Positions 37,255-48,465 of a stretch of DNA of 64,000 bases are shown piece by piece. Where the stretch lies: contig NC_091104.1 in NCBI RefSeq assembly GCF_024713975.1, forward strand, positions 16,325,580-16,389,579, written 5' to 3'. The stretch's first letter is position 1, and every line of letters starts with the position of its first letter. The position numbers and the translations under genes were made by a program. The notes below the pieces were generated by a model. The model had not been told where the DNA came from and ran no database searches. It saw only the letters and a list, made by a program, of their open reading frames with translations. Source of the DNA: Paralichthys olivaceus (Eukaryota > Chordata > Actinopteri > Pleuronectiformes > Paralichthyidae).

Positions 37255-38095
37255 TCGCCTCATCTCTGCGTCAGCCACTTGTTTTGTGGCCTGTCTGCAG
37301 CGTGCCATGCTGATCTCTGGCTTAGGGAGGAGCATAATCTTTTAACACCTATCTGACAGATTTGTCTATTGTTGTCAGATTAGACATGAGACTGAAACTT
37401 CACCGCTACTGCATATTTTCTTTTTAACAAGCAGAGCAATGCTGCAGGGAGACACAGGGGGGCTGTGATATCTGAGTTTACCATGTGCATCTTTGCATAA
37501 ATTTGCAGGAGTCAGTTGACATGAGTGGGGGGATTTCTTTGTGTTCATCATTGGGTTTACTAATCTGTACACATTGAGAGACCCTTACTAAGCAGATTAC
37601 CTCTATAAATCTATGTCAGGATGCATTTCTGCATGTCTAGTCATGCAAAGAGGGAGAGCGTGAGAATGCAGCCCCAAAACATGTTTACAGTAAGAGATAC
37701 ACATCCTGATCTACTGTAGGCACCAAGCCACAATTTAAGTTGTTGTCGTGGTGCTGACATCTGCTGCACAAGTTGAGGGACATGCAGACAACTTGCACAA
37801 TGCCTGTATTTGCATTTGTATCACAGAAGAGAAGTTTGCTGCTTGATCTTTGCTGATAAAAGAAACTGTTGCAGGAAAAGAATCGCTGCGTGTTGAGATA
37901 TTTAGAGACAGTTTCCTGTGTTTGACATTTACCTTGGATTAAGGAACAGCATTGTGACTCACAGCTGTCAGAGGTGCAGCATGGGAGCAGAGCTGGCAAC
38001 ACGACGTGTGTTTGTGGGTGGGGTGGGGCGGTGGGGACCAGATGTTGTCCCCCCCTACGATGGGGAATAAATTCTATCACTCGCACTGCAGGTGG

Positions 38096-38164
38096 TGGGA
38101 AAAAAGGAGGGGAGAGAAAGAGGAGAAGAGAAGGAGTGAGTGAGAAATAATGGCAAACAGGAAG
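38096..38164 (+). promoter_or_regulatory. Polypurine tract followed by an exact FOX:ETS motif
   Basis: About 50 bases of almost pure purine (GGGAAAAAAGGAGGGG and AG-rich units) are followed by GCAAACAGGAAG at 38153-38164. That motif matches the FOX:ETS consensus RYMAACAGGAAR exactly. It is the second exact match I found in the window. Confidence 0.3.
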
Positions 38165-39375
38165 CAGAGACCTTACAACACAATGCTCGCAGAGTTTCCT
38201 GCAGGCTCAGACAGATAAGGAACAACACTTTGTTTAAAGCTACTTTTCACCAGCAAATGTTTCCCACTCTCCAAAACCATTTCTTAAGATGCTCGAACAA
38301 TTCTTCTACACCACAGCTGGGACATTGTGAGTTATTGAATTTGAACAAATAATAATAAACTCCTTCTTGATGTCTCAACATAGTAGAAGTAGGCCATGGT
38401 TTGATCAAAGGAAAATACATGACCATATCACAATGAAGGCCCTCTCTTCATTAGAGCCAAACGTACTGTGATGAAGGTGTGAAGGCTCAATCACAAACAA
38501 TTATCACCTTCAGCATCATCCCTTGCACACTTATTCACACTAAACACGAATCCTGGAGGTGCATCAGAAACTGTCTCATTAAAAGAGACATTAAAGTACA
38601 ACATGAGGTGCTGGCACTTTGGTCAAAACTTTTCTTTTGATTTTGCTATAATTGTCATAACTTTATTTCTATAGTTATTATTCTATAGTGCGAGTATTAA
38701 CAGTGGCATTGCAGTGTCATCTGTAAAGTAAAATATGAGCTGAGACTAGATAAGATAAATAACCCTTACAGTCATACAATGGGGAATAACAAAACTATTA
38801 GAAGAGCATAATAAAAAAGTAAATATGCAATGTAAAAAATTAAAAAACGGCAATAACATATACATTATATACAAGTACATTATATGAAATTGCTCAGATA
38901 AATGAGTGTTTGTGTATTTATGAACCCTGTCACCCTGACAGCGACAGGATGAAACATGGCACATGAAGTTTCTCCTGTAAACATCGGCCGGTGACAGCCT
39001 AACAATGCCCCCCTCAGCTGTGCCCTTTGCCCTTTTACCCAGGAGAGTAAAGCTGCACTTTATGTGCTCAACACGTGGAAACCATGTACGGAAAAATCTA
39101 ACATTTCTGTGACACTAAGTTAATGAAATGTGATGCTCATGGAGCATGAACCAGAAAACTGGAAATTAACTTTGTGTCTGACCAACTTTGGCCTCTCGAA
39201 CACTTCCTGCCTGTTTCACTCCTCAAACGTGCACAAGAAGAAACTTGGAGCAGAGACTGGATGAAACACAAGGTGGAAACAAACCTGCAAAATTAGATGC
39301 TGGAGCAACACTCTCCTCTACTGGCCAACTGCGGGACTGCATAGAAATGTTATCGATTTGATTCAGTGCAGTTCT

Positions 39376-39450
39376 AAATAGTGTTGGGCAATAAAACAGT
39401 ATCAATAATTATCACAATTAAATTTTCATCAATATAAACACAACAAAAGT
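39376..39450 (+). mobile_element. hAT-type terminus, truncated
   Basis: GTGTTGGGCAATAAAACAGTATC resembles the left end of the hAT remnant at 59057 (AGGGTTGGGCGATAAAACG). No partner terminus was found nearby, so this is a fragment. Confidence 0.4.
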
Positions 39451-39659
39451 GAAATATATAGGGTATAAAGGATGTATTTATGTTAAATGTGTGAATATGA
39501 CAAAGGCAACATCAGATTTGTCTCCTTGCTGCTTCATGAAAAATTCAAATTCAAACTGATATAATGCCCTAACATTGTGTCAACACAGTTAGGAGGTACA
39601 ACACATACTTGATCTACCTTGGATAAGTGTTTTGCCGTTAATCAAGTGACAATCTTGTG

Positions 39660-39740
39660 ACGACTGTACTTATTGTAAGCTGCTTTGGACAAAAACGTCT
39701 GCTAAATGCCCTAAATGTAAATGTAATGTAAATGTAAGTG
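39660..39740 (+). mobile_element. LINE-2-type 3' tail
   Basis: TAAGCTGCTTTGGACAAAAA leads into CGTCTGCTAAATGCCC and then a run of AAATGTAA units. This matches the conserved 3' tail shared by fish L2-type LINEs and the SINEs that use them, which end in a short (TAAATG)n repeat. Only the tail is present, as expected of a 5'-truncated copy. Confidence 0.6.
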
Positions 39741-40077
39741 ACATTTTTTCTTGGTATGATATTTTGGCCATAGTTGTACCAATAGTATATTGTTATATAT
39801 ATTAATAACAATATTGTAAACAATGAAAATTCCAAAGGATTGTTTAGCTGGGCTCTACTTCATGAGATAATATTATTGGGGGTCCAGGAGGAAGTATTGC
39901 TTTGTATAAAATCGTAATGCAGGATATATTTAAAAGAAGAAACACACTCAGCTCTCATTTATGAAGGCTTATTCATGTAAAGTTACATGAATACATACTG
40001 TAAATGCAGGCTGTGAATGTTGGGCTTATGAAGAAATTCACAGTATCCTTCATGATACCGAAGTGCTTTGTGAGATC

Positions 40078-40112
40078 AGAGGAGCTGACCCCTGCCAGTG
40101 GTCAGCTCCTCT
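40078..40112 (+). other. Perfect 13-bp hairpin upstream of the rhov-like gene
   Basis: AGAGGAGCTGACC (40078-40090) and GGTCAGCTCCTCT (40100-40112) are exact reverse complements separated by a nine-base loop. The hairpin lies about 220 bases upstream of the start codon, in the promoter or 5' UTR. It could form in RNA or be a composite binding site. Confidence 0.7.
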
Positions 40113-40331
40113 CGGTGGGAGTGACAATGTAAATCTGCATCAAAGGGAAACAGTCACAGAGTTGGGGGGGGATCCCTCATCTGATTGGACGCCTTTGTTC
40201 TTTCAAATCGAGGTGTCCTCTGGCCTTTATTGGCACCAACAGACCCTTGGGGGGTAGAAGACATCTTTTACAGTAACAGTGCACTGCTGCATGGAGCTGC
40301 TGGGGTAATGGAGGAATAAAACGGGGGAAAC

Positions 40332-41166
40332 ATGGCGCAGGCCTGTCAGAGACGTGATAAACCCAACAGGCTGAGGGAAGAGCTGAGCTGCATGCTGGTC
40401 GGTGATGGAGCTGTGGGGAAGACCAGCATGATCATCAGCTACATCTTCAATGGATACCACAGCGAGTACAGGCAAACGGCTTTTGATGTTTTTACTGGTA
40501 AGTAAAGGTTATTTTCTATTAAGGCCTTCAGCTACTACTTGTCATACCTCTTATATTTATTTCCACTTGACCTCCAGGTTTGGTTCATGTGAACGGCATC
40601 CCAACTCGTATCAAACTGATAGATACAGCAGGACAGGTACATGTTCCACTCCACGTCATGATTTATTTGATGTTTAGGTTTTTACTCCACTTATCCTCCT
40701 CTCTCATCATTTGATCTGCCAGGAGGAGTTTGGACATCTACGTTCTTTGTGCTACGCCCATGTGGACGTCTTCATCCTTTGCTTCAGCCTGGTCAACCCC
40801 GTCTCCTTCGAAAACATCACCTCCAAATGGATCCCGCAGATCCGTGCTGGCAACCCAACCTCTCCCATAGTCCTGGTTGGAACTCAATCCGACCTCAGCC
40901 ACAATGTGGACGTCCTTATTCATCTGCACCAGCGGAGCACCAAACCAGTGCACTTCAGCCGAGCCAGAAGGCTGGCACGAAGGATCAGAGCTCACGACTA
41001 CATTGAGTGTTCAGCTCTGACACAACACAACCTCAAACATGTGTTTGACTGTGCTGTATCTGCCGCCATTCAGCACAAGCACACTGGGACTATACCTAAA
41101 AAGCTCAGCCTGGTTAAACGTTTAAAGCTTTTTTGTGTTTGGAGGAAAATCTTTGGGTACATCTGA
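40332..41166 (+). CDS. rhov: RhoV/Chp-like atypical Rho GTPase
   Basis: Small GTPase of the RhoU/RhoV branch (PAK-binding, cell shape and neural crest). Exons 40332-40497, 40578-40636, 40723-41166; 222 aa. Seen: P-loop GDGAVGKT (24-31), TAFDVF effector region, DTAGQEEF (71-78), the TQSD nucleotide motif (129-132; TQxD rather than TKxD is typical of RhoU/V), and CSALT. The segment [16 protein letters not shown] plus the VDVLIHL stretch fits RhoV best. Oddities: the N-terminus has no proline-rich extension. The usual Trp before DTAGQ is Ile (70). The chain ends VWRKIFGYI, where human RHOV ends RWKKFFCFV, so the terminal-motif cysteine is Gly220; only Cys213 remains. It lies near dll4/chac1, as RHOV does in human. 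It could be a diverged duplicate rather than the one-to-one orthologue. Confidence 0.82.
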
Positions 41167-41399
41167 ATCAAAGAGTGAATTGAATGTACTTAGTGTCTTT
41201 TCTATTATGACAACTATGCATTTTTACTATGATATTTCTCTGCAAAAAGTAGATTGTGCACTAAAAAAAAGGACTTAAGCCCTGCATTGACACCCATGCT
41301 TCAGTTCCTGCAAGAACTGTGATAATCAGTGTGTTATTTTCCCCTCGACTCTTGTGTTTTGTTGTTGTTCATATTTTTGTGTGAGTATGTGAGTCTTGT

Positions 41400-41405
41400 A
41401 ATAAA
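41400..41405 (+). terminator. rhov: Poly(A) signal of the rhov-like gene
   Basis: AATAAA 234 bases after the stop codon; it is the first canonical signal downstream. Confidence 0.6.
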
Positions 41406-41424
41406 TGCACCACAGTGTGACATT

Positions 41425-42330
41425 TATTTCCTCTCCAGTTTCTGTTTTCTTTCAATCTGAGTTTTAAAAGTGTCTGTAGATCTAAAACAGTCTGTCTGTA
41501 GATCCTGCAGTGGAGGATACTGTTAGTGAGGAAATGGAGGGAAAACACAAAGTGAGATTTGGGACAAATGGTCACCTGCTGCTACTTTGAAGTCCTAGTT
41601 TGCAAGACAAAAGCCCCTTAAATCTGGCCTCTGATTGAAAGCTCATGTTGAGGCATGTTTCCAACAATTACTTTCAAAACACCCACCCACGTGGAATTTC
41701 TTATTTAGGCACAACTATGATAAAAGATAGATTTTTAATTACAGTAATTACGGTTTGGGGATTGTGATTTTATATTTTTTGTGGCACCATGTTTACAGTT
41801 TTGCAATAGAGAAATACAAAATCCTGACAAAAACATAAAGAAAATTAAGAAGTATTGATAATGGATAAAGTAATCTTCACTGAATATGTGACTGACTATG
41901 TGCAGCATAAAATACGCATTATATTATATAATATTTTAATTTTTTAAGTTGATTTGACTTTCATTACTTATTTTTATCTGTGCAATTCAATTTAAAAATG
42001 CAATCCTGTCACACTGTATAGATTCTGTTATTTCTATGTGTTTATATAAATTGCTAGACGGATGTACTTTAAAATCATATCTTTTAAATTACTCTAACTT
42101 AGGATAACTTAACTCATCTTTCTTTAATGTCCTCTTTCCTTCTGTAACAAACAGTGACTAATCACCAGACTTATATAATATATAATATATAATATAATAA
42201 CAGATCGTAAAATATGATATAACAGGAAAATTCAGAATACACGTCTGCAGCTGCACAGGAAAACAAACAGGAGCATTTGCAGGACTACGTTTCCCGTCAT
42301 GCAACAGCACGTTACCCTCCTCTGACCCTA
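41425..42330. other. Intergenic, rhov-like gene to zfyve1
   Basis: Strongly AT-rich. It includes an (TAATA)n-like low-complexity run near 42170-42200. No coding exon or recognisable element is seen. Confidence 0.6.
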
Positions 42331-42339
42331 TGACTGAAA

Positions 42340-43315
42340 ATAATCTGATCAGCTGATCTGACCTGGCAACAAAATAACGCAGCTCGAGAGGAGCTGTGGC
42401 AGGGAGGGGGCTGAAGAACAAAACAATGACACTGCTCGGACGGATCCAAACACAGTGACACTTTTGAAAAGAATAAAGACTTTTAAACGGATCCTCGCGG
42501 ATTCAGCTCCCGGTCTGAAGAGTCCTCGGGTGTTTGCAGCTCTTTGACGTCGTGTGCTGTGTTTGTTGATGTGTTGTTCCAGCTCAGTTGACACTAGACA
42601 AGGAGGCTAGCTGCTGGTTTGGACGGCTGCGCTCTGTCAGGACTCGCTGCCTCTGTAACAACAGCCTCTCTCTGGGTGACAAAACTTGAACTGTGCGTCA
42701 GGACCATCTAACTGTGAGCTAAGTCTTCCTGTGCGGATGCCACTTTATTTACCGAGTTTGCTAGCTAGCTACTGAGGGTCAGTTTGCTAGCGAACTAGCT
42801 AGCTAGCCTGTTGTTGTTAGCGTCAACATTTGCACATTCATCTCTTCAGGGAGAGTGTATCGTCTCGGTCGGTGCAGACTGTCTGCACAGGTTTCTGTTT
42901 TACTCTAATACTTTCATTCGAGAAGCCCGGAGATGTTTTAGCCAACGAGGCAGTGAAATGCTAACTTTAACAAGCTAAGTGTTAGTTGTAATAAGATATC
43001 TGTTGGAAACTTTGGGAGACGCCTACGCCTTTTAACCTACTTCATGATAGTTGCACTACATTATATTATCAAAGCTGTTTTTCAAATTCATGATGCTAAG
43101 AGTGATTTTATAAATTGCACATATTGTTGTTACTGTCAGCAGGTCTGTTAACATGCAGCTGTTTTAAGTCGATTTTTGTATTTTGGAAATTTCAGTTGCA
43201 AGTATTAAATATATGTGGTGCATTTTGCAATAATAGCAATTGGAAATAGCTGGTACTCTGTCAAAGCTGTTCCAACAAGCACTGCTCTGTGTTCAAGTTT
43301 ACCTTGTAGGAAACG
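42340..43315 (+). promoter_or_regulatory. zfyve1: zfyve1 promoter and 5' UTR region
   Basis: A GC-richer block starts near 42340. It holds a perfect palindrome GATCAGCTGATC and is followed by a likely non-coding first exon. The coding exon begins at a good acceptor (ACCTTGTAG, ending 43309) six bases before the ATG, which implies at least one 5' UTR intron. A (GCTA)n inverted repeat lies at 42760-42771 and 42796-42807. The exact transcription start and first donor were not fixed. Confidence 0.45.
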
Positions 43316-46300
43316 ATGAGTGGGCATGGCTCATCTTTAGAGAAAGGAGTTAACACCAGTCTAATATGTCAAGAAAGTTATGCCTGTGGTGGCTCTGAGG
43401 AGGCCGCCTTCGAGTGTGATGAGTGCAAAAGTCTGCAGTGTGTTCGCTGTGAGCTTGAGCTCCACAGTCAGGAGCGTTTGAAGAGCCACGAGAGGGTTCA
43501 GATCGGCCCCGGGCATGTCCCGTACTGTGACAACTGCAAAGGAGGTAATGGAGACAATGGCAAACGCCACAGGTCTGTGGTCCGCTGCCAGAATTGCAAA
43601 GTCAACCTGTGCCAGGATTGTCAGAAACGCACCCACAGTGGAGGCAACAAGAAGAAACACCAGCTCACGTCTTATCCTCCACCCCCCAAACCTGCAGAGG
43701 TAATTTCTGTCCAAACATCTGTTCAGCCCAGTGTTCAAATAGCCGACGAGATCAAATCTCAGAGGGTCAGACTCCTGGAGAAGGTTTCCAGCTTTCTATT
43801 GGTTGATGAGAATGAGGAAATGCAGGTAAGTTGTACAACTGTTTTTATCACAACACCAAATATTTCAAATCTTTGTGTATATTAAAGTGTATTTATTCAC
43901 TAAATTCTATCTTGTTCATCCAAAGATAAAAGATGAAGCTTCCTTCATGAAGAGCCTGAGCTGCGCACCCGACCAGCTTCTGAAAGTGGTGGCCATCTTT
44001 GGTAACACAGGAGAGGGCAAGTCTCACACCCTGAACCACACGTTCTTCGCGGGGAGAGAAGTTTTCAAGACCTCTCCCACACAGGAGTCATGTACGGTGG
44101 GCGTGTGGGCGGCGTTTGACCCCATCCACAAAGTCGTGGTCATTGATACAGAGGGTCTGCTTGGAAACAGTTCGAAACAGGGCCAGAGAACCCGTCTCTT
44201 GCTCAAGGTGCTCGCCATCTCCGACCTCATCATTTATCGCACCCACACCGACCGTCTCCACGATGACCTTTTCAAGTTCCTCGGGGACGCCTCGGATGCC
44301 TACTTGAAGCATTTCACAAAGGAGCTGAAGGCCACGACTGCCCGCTGTGGCCTGGATGTCCCGCTGTCCACCCTGGGCCCTGCGGTGGTTATCTTCCACG
44401 AAACAGTTCACACTAAGTTGCTTGGCTCAGGTAAAACATCTAAAAAAGTCAAAACTTTAAAAGAATTTAACTTAAAAGTTTCAAGAGCACTGCATTGTGA
44501 TTGCATCCCCATGAAGTGAGGTTTGCAAAAATACAGGTTAACACTGTGGTTAATTACAGACTTAACAAATATCAGCCTGTAGTGTTTCTCTTTCTGTCTT
44601 CTTCTGCACCGGAGGGAGCAGATGGAATTCCAACTTCTTTTGAAACGTGTAAACACTCCTTGGACTAAACTGAATAATGACACATTCTAAAAACCGTTGT
44701 AACCCACGTGAAAGTCAATTCCAGTTTTTCACATTTTAGTCCAGTTTCTACAGCTGAGACTTTGTCACAAAATGTGCTAATACCTGAAGGGACACTGGTG
44801 TCAACCTTAAAGACCTGGCACAACAAATAACAACTAACAAGCTCCATCTATGCGCTCATGAGTTATTCGGTTTTCCAGTCTGACCGACTCTACAAGATTC
44901 TTGACACTTGATATTCAGGAACTATCAAAATGGGTATCATGAAGCACGATATTCTGACAAATGTGTTTTATCTGATGCACTGATAGACCTGTGGTGATAG
45001 AATATCTGCTATGTATTGTAATGTACTCTCCACCTTTGTTTTTAGATAAATCATCTGAGTCTGTAGACCGGCTGCTGTCGGAGCGCTTCAGAAAGCTTTC
45101 CCGTTTTCCGGAGGCCTTCAGTTCTGTTCAGTACTGGGGCACGCAGACCCTCAACCCCCCCACCGACTTCTGTGGCCTGCAGAATAAACTGGAGCAGCTC
45201 CTGGATAACAACGCCACCCGCTCCCCACGCACCCCTGTGGTCATCTTCAAAGCCCTGCAGGTAGGACTGTGTAAAGTCGACCTCCATCTTGCGTCAGCCT
45301 GGCTTGTGGTTGCAAATCAAAAGCGGAACTTGAATTTTGCAAGTTTTATGTTAATACCTTCTGGTTCTCTCCTGCAGGCACTGAGTGAGCGCTTCAGTGG
45401 GGAAATTGTAGGTGAGCTGACTGCCCTCAGCTGCTTTTTTCCTGATGAATACTTCACCTGCTCCAGCCTGTGCCTCAGTTGTGGGTTAGTACTTGTCTTT
45501 TTAGAACTTTTATCAGTTTTTTCTTGGTTATTTTCACGCTCACACATCATTTTTTTTACCATAGTTCTGGCTGCAAAAACAGCATGAACCACTTAGGAGA
45601 GGGAATGGACCATGAGGCGAAGCATCGCTGTCGTTATTCTGCACAATATGATAATCGCATTTACACCTGTAAGGTAAGAACAGAAGCTCCCCTGCATCAC
45701 TAAGATGGACCACAGTCATTGACTATGCAATTTATAATGCCCACATAGAGCCTAATATTAAAATCATTCTATGCCACATCACCTCAGGCTTGCTATGAAG
45801 GTGGAAAGGAAGTCCTTGTATTCCCTAAGACCTCAGCCTCCTCAGACTCTCCATGGATGGGCCTCGCCAAATACGCTTGGTCTGGGTGAGTAGCCGGAGA
45901 ATGACCTGCAGGGTCAAATGTTATGAGAGTTGTGTAGGCTTAACTTTACAGAGCCTAATTATAGAGCTGCTGTTCTAGACTCTGGCCTGAAATCTAAAAT
46001 GTATCTTCACACTAACCTGTATGTATTTTCACAAAGACTGAGTTGTGTGTGTGTGTGTGTGCGTGTGTTCAGGTATGTTATTGAATGTCCCAACTGTGGT
46101 GTGATCTATCGGAGTCGTCAGTTCTGGTATGGGAACCAGGACCCTGTGGATACAGTTGTGCGAACTGAGATCCAGCACGTATGGCCAGGGGTAAGAGTAA
46201 CAAAGCTAGTTATTTATTCAACCAACAGAATTAGACTTATACATATATGGATAACCATTTATTCACTAGTGTAAATATGTCCTTTCTTCTTTTTGCAGTC

Positions 46301-48465
46301 AGATGGCTTTTTAAAGGACAATAGCTATGCAGCACAGCGTCTTCTGGATGGAGTCAATCTAGTGGCCCAGTCTGTTTCAGAGCTCAGTGTCAAGCCTGCT
46401 AAGGCTGTCACCTCTTGGCTGACGGATCAGATCGCCCCGGCCTACTGGAAACCCAACTCCCTCATTTTGGTGAGTGACACTCAGCCCCTCCCACCTCCTA
46501 CAGCTAAGTCAACACTTCAGTGTCCAGAGGGATGTTTACTGTCTGGAGTTCTGTGCTGATTACACAGTCGAGTTTTGCACGTCACAAGATAGACTCAGTT
46601 TGTTTCCTCTTCCCTGCAGTTATTGGTCAACAACAGCTTTTGTTCTTGTTTTTGCTCTCGTACTAGGTTTGCCATAAGTGTCATGCAGTCTTCCAGGACA
46701 ATGACAACAAGCATCACTGCCGTGCCTGCGGGGAGGGCTTCTGCGATGGCTGCTCTTCCAAAGCCGCGCCCGTCCCTGAGAGAGGTTGGGGTCTCGCCCC
46801 TGTCAGAGTCTGTGATGTCTGCTTCGAGCAGAGAGCCTCCTACGAAGGTACGCACTGTCTCAATAATGTCAAATGTCTCCCTGTTTTTCATCATCGGTGT
46901 GTTGTAAAGCTATTGATGTTGGGTGAGTTGTGACCTCAGCAAAGATACTTTCTTCACACAGAGCGGCTCGAGGCAGAGCTTGATGAGGAGGAGAGTGGAA
47001 CCCTGGCCAGGAAAGTTGGAGAGGCAGTTACCAACACCATAGGGGTTGTGGTGACGGCTATTGACATCCCACTTGGTGAGTGTTGCCCTCAACAAAACCT
47101 AAAGAGGTTTGTTAGGTAACCGGAATAAATGAAATTGAGTAAGTGTGAGTGTGGGTGCCCTCTGGTGGAGGAGGTGAATTGTACAGCAAGAATGAAAAGC
47201 AGTCTTGTTTCTTGTTCAACCTCACAAAGGTGTAATGCAGGAGTCAAGCCAACCGAGCCTCCTTATAAGGAATATAGGACAACTGGCATTAACAGAAAGC
47301 TCACATGTCTCTTTTTACTCACTATTAATCATGCAAATGTCACATATCAAGGTCTCAATCGATATATCAAATGATCGGTATGCGTAAATAATGCATTTGG
47401 AATAACCTCAGAAGAACAAGTCAAAATAATATCTTTTTTCTCTGTTTAATTGTTAAATGCAAAAGGTGCATTTGCTTTTCATTTATTATTATTCTTATAA
47501 GCTCCATGTTTCAAGGCCAAAAAAAAATTGTGATATTTGACTACTATATATTTGACTATTCACAAATCAGTCTGTCTCATAAGGCTCCATGAGAAAACTA
47601 TTTTTATCTAACAGCTAATATGACAAGTTCATCAAATCATGATCATCATTATATTTACTCAAATACACACCAGGAATCTTTGGCCATATTTAAAAAGAAG
47701 TTTTTCACAAATTCTATTCTGTACCATTATTGAAATATATCATACAGTTACAGTGTAACTGTAAAGTGTACTGTAGATCTATATTTAGTGCCAAAGGGCA
47801 TAGATGAATATGTTTTTGATAACCTGATATCCTGCTGCAAACATCTCCATACCCAACACCATCCCAAAAATACCCCACAGCAAGGTCTGCTTGATTTAAA
47901 GGAAATTTCATCTTGTTTCTGAGCTACACCGTAACTGGAGCCTAGACAGCTTTCACTCAACGTCAGACGGTAGAACAGACTATGTGGCATGTATGAAGCT
48001 AAATTTGAACAATGGTAATTGGAAGTGTTTTGGGGTCAAGGCCGAAGTTACTGATGTGCGTCAGGAATTTTAAATACAGTAAGTGAATTCAAATACATGG
48101 AGGTACTGCAGATACCGAATGTAAAGAAGTGCTTAATGGAGTATTTGTACTTTTAAATGAGACTTAATGTGTGGCAAACCATTTACTCATATTCAAACCA
48201 TGTATGGATGTTATGTTACGTGTTCCCTGTAGGCCTGGTGAAAGATGCAGCCCGTCCTGCGTACTGGGTGCCTGACCAGGACATCCTGTCCTGCCACAAC
48301 TGCCAGCGCGAGTTCACTGCCAAACTGTCCAAGCATCACTGCCGCGCCTGTGGCCAAGGAGTGTGCGATGACTGCTCCCCGGAGCGTCGGCCAGTTCCTT
48401 CACGGGGCTGGGACCACCCCGTGCGTGTGTGCACTAGCTGCAACCAGAAACCCGGAGAACTTTAA
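43316..48465 (+). CDS. zfyve1: FYVE-type zinc finger protein 1 (DFCP1)
   Basis: PI3P-binding ATPase-like protein of ER, Golgi, omegasomes and lipid droplets; the standard marker of autophagosome nucleation sites. Exons: 43316-43825, 43926-44430, 45046-45260, 45378-45484, 45565-45673, 45788-45885, 46073-46190, 46299-46469, 46667-46847, 46962-47075, 48233-48465. The product is 786 aa (human 777). Seen: an N-terminal Cys/His zinc cluster (about 18-125), a P-loop GNTGEGKS (196-203) with VVIDTEG downstream, and a Cys-rich middle (SSLCLSCG, CPNCGVIY). Two FYVE fingers follow (about 600-670 and 718-782), each with KHHCRACG; the second is preceded by WVPD. In human the gene also lies near DPF3, which follows here. 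The acceptor of the 46073 exon uses a GT microsatellite. Confidence 0.96.
46044..46072 (+). repeat. (GT)n tract forming a zfyve1 splice acceptor
   Basis: About ten GT units with one GC interruption run directly into TTCAG, the acceptor of the exon at 46073. The tract replaces a normal pyrimidine run, so acceptor strength may vary with repeat length. Confidence 0.8.

Larger units (their letters stand above)
27121..40260. other. Intergenic, chac1 to the rhov-like gene
   Basis: About 13 kb with no recognised coding exon on either strand. INO80, which follows CHAC1 in human, is not seen. The stretch is dominated by dispersed repeats and transposon remnants listed separately. Blocks of mixed, non-repetitive sequence remain near 29.8-30.3 kb, 36.0 kb and 37.05-37.35 kb; these are candidate conserved non-coding sequence. 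Confidence 0.65.

Noticed and set aside
37685-38086. 133-codon open frame on the - strand
   Set aside because: No recognisable domain, mixed low-complexity composition and no splice or promoter support. This length is expected by chance in 64 kb of both strands.
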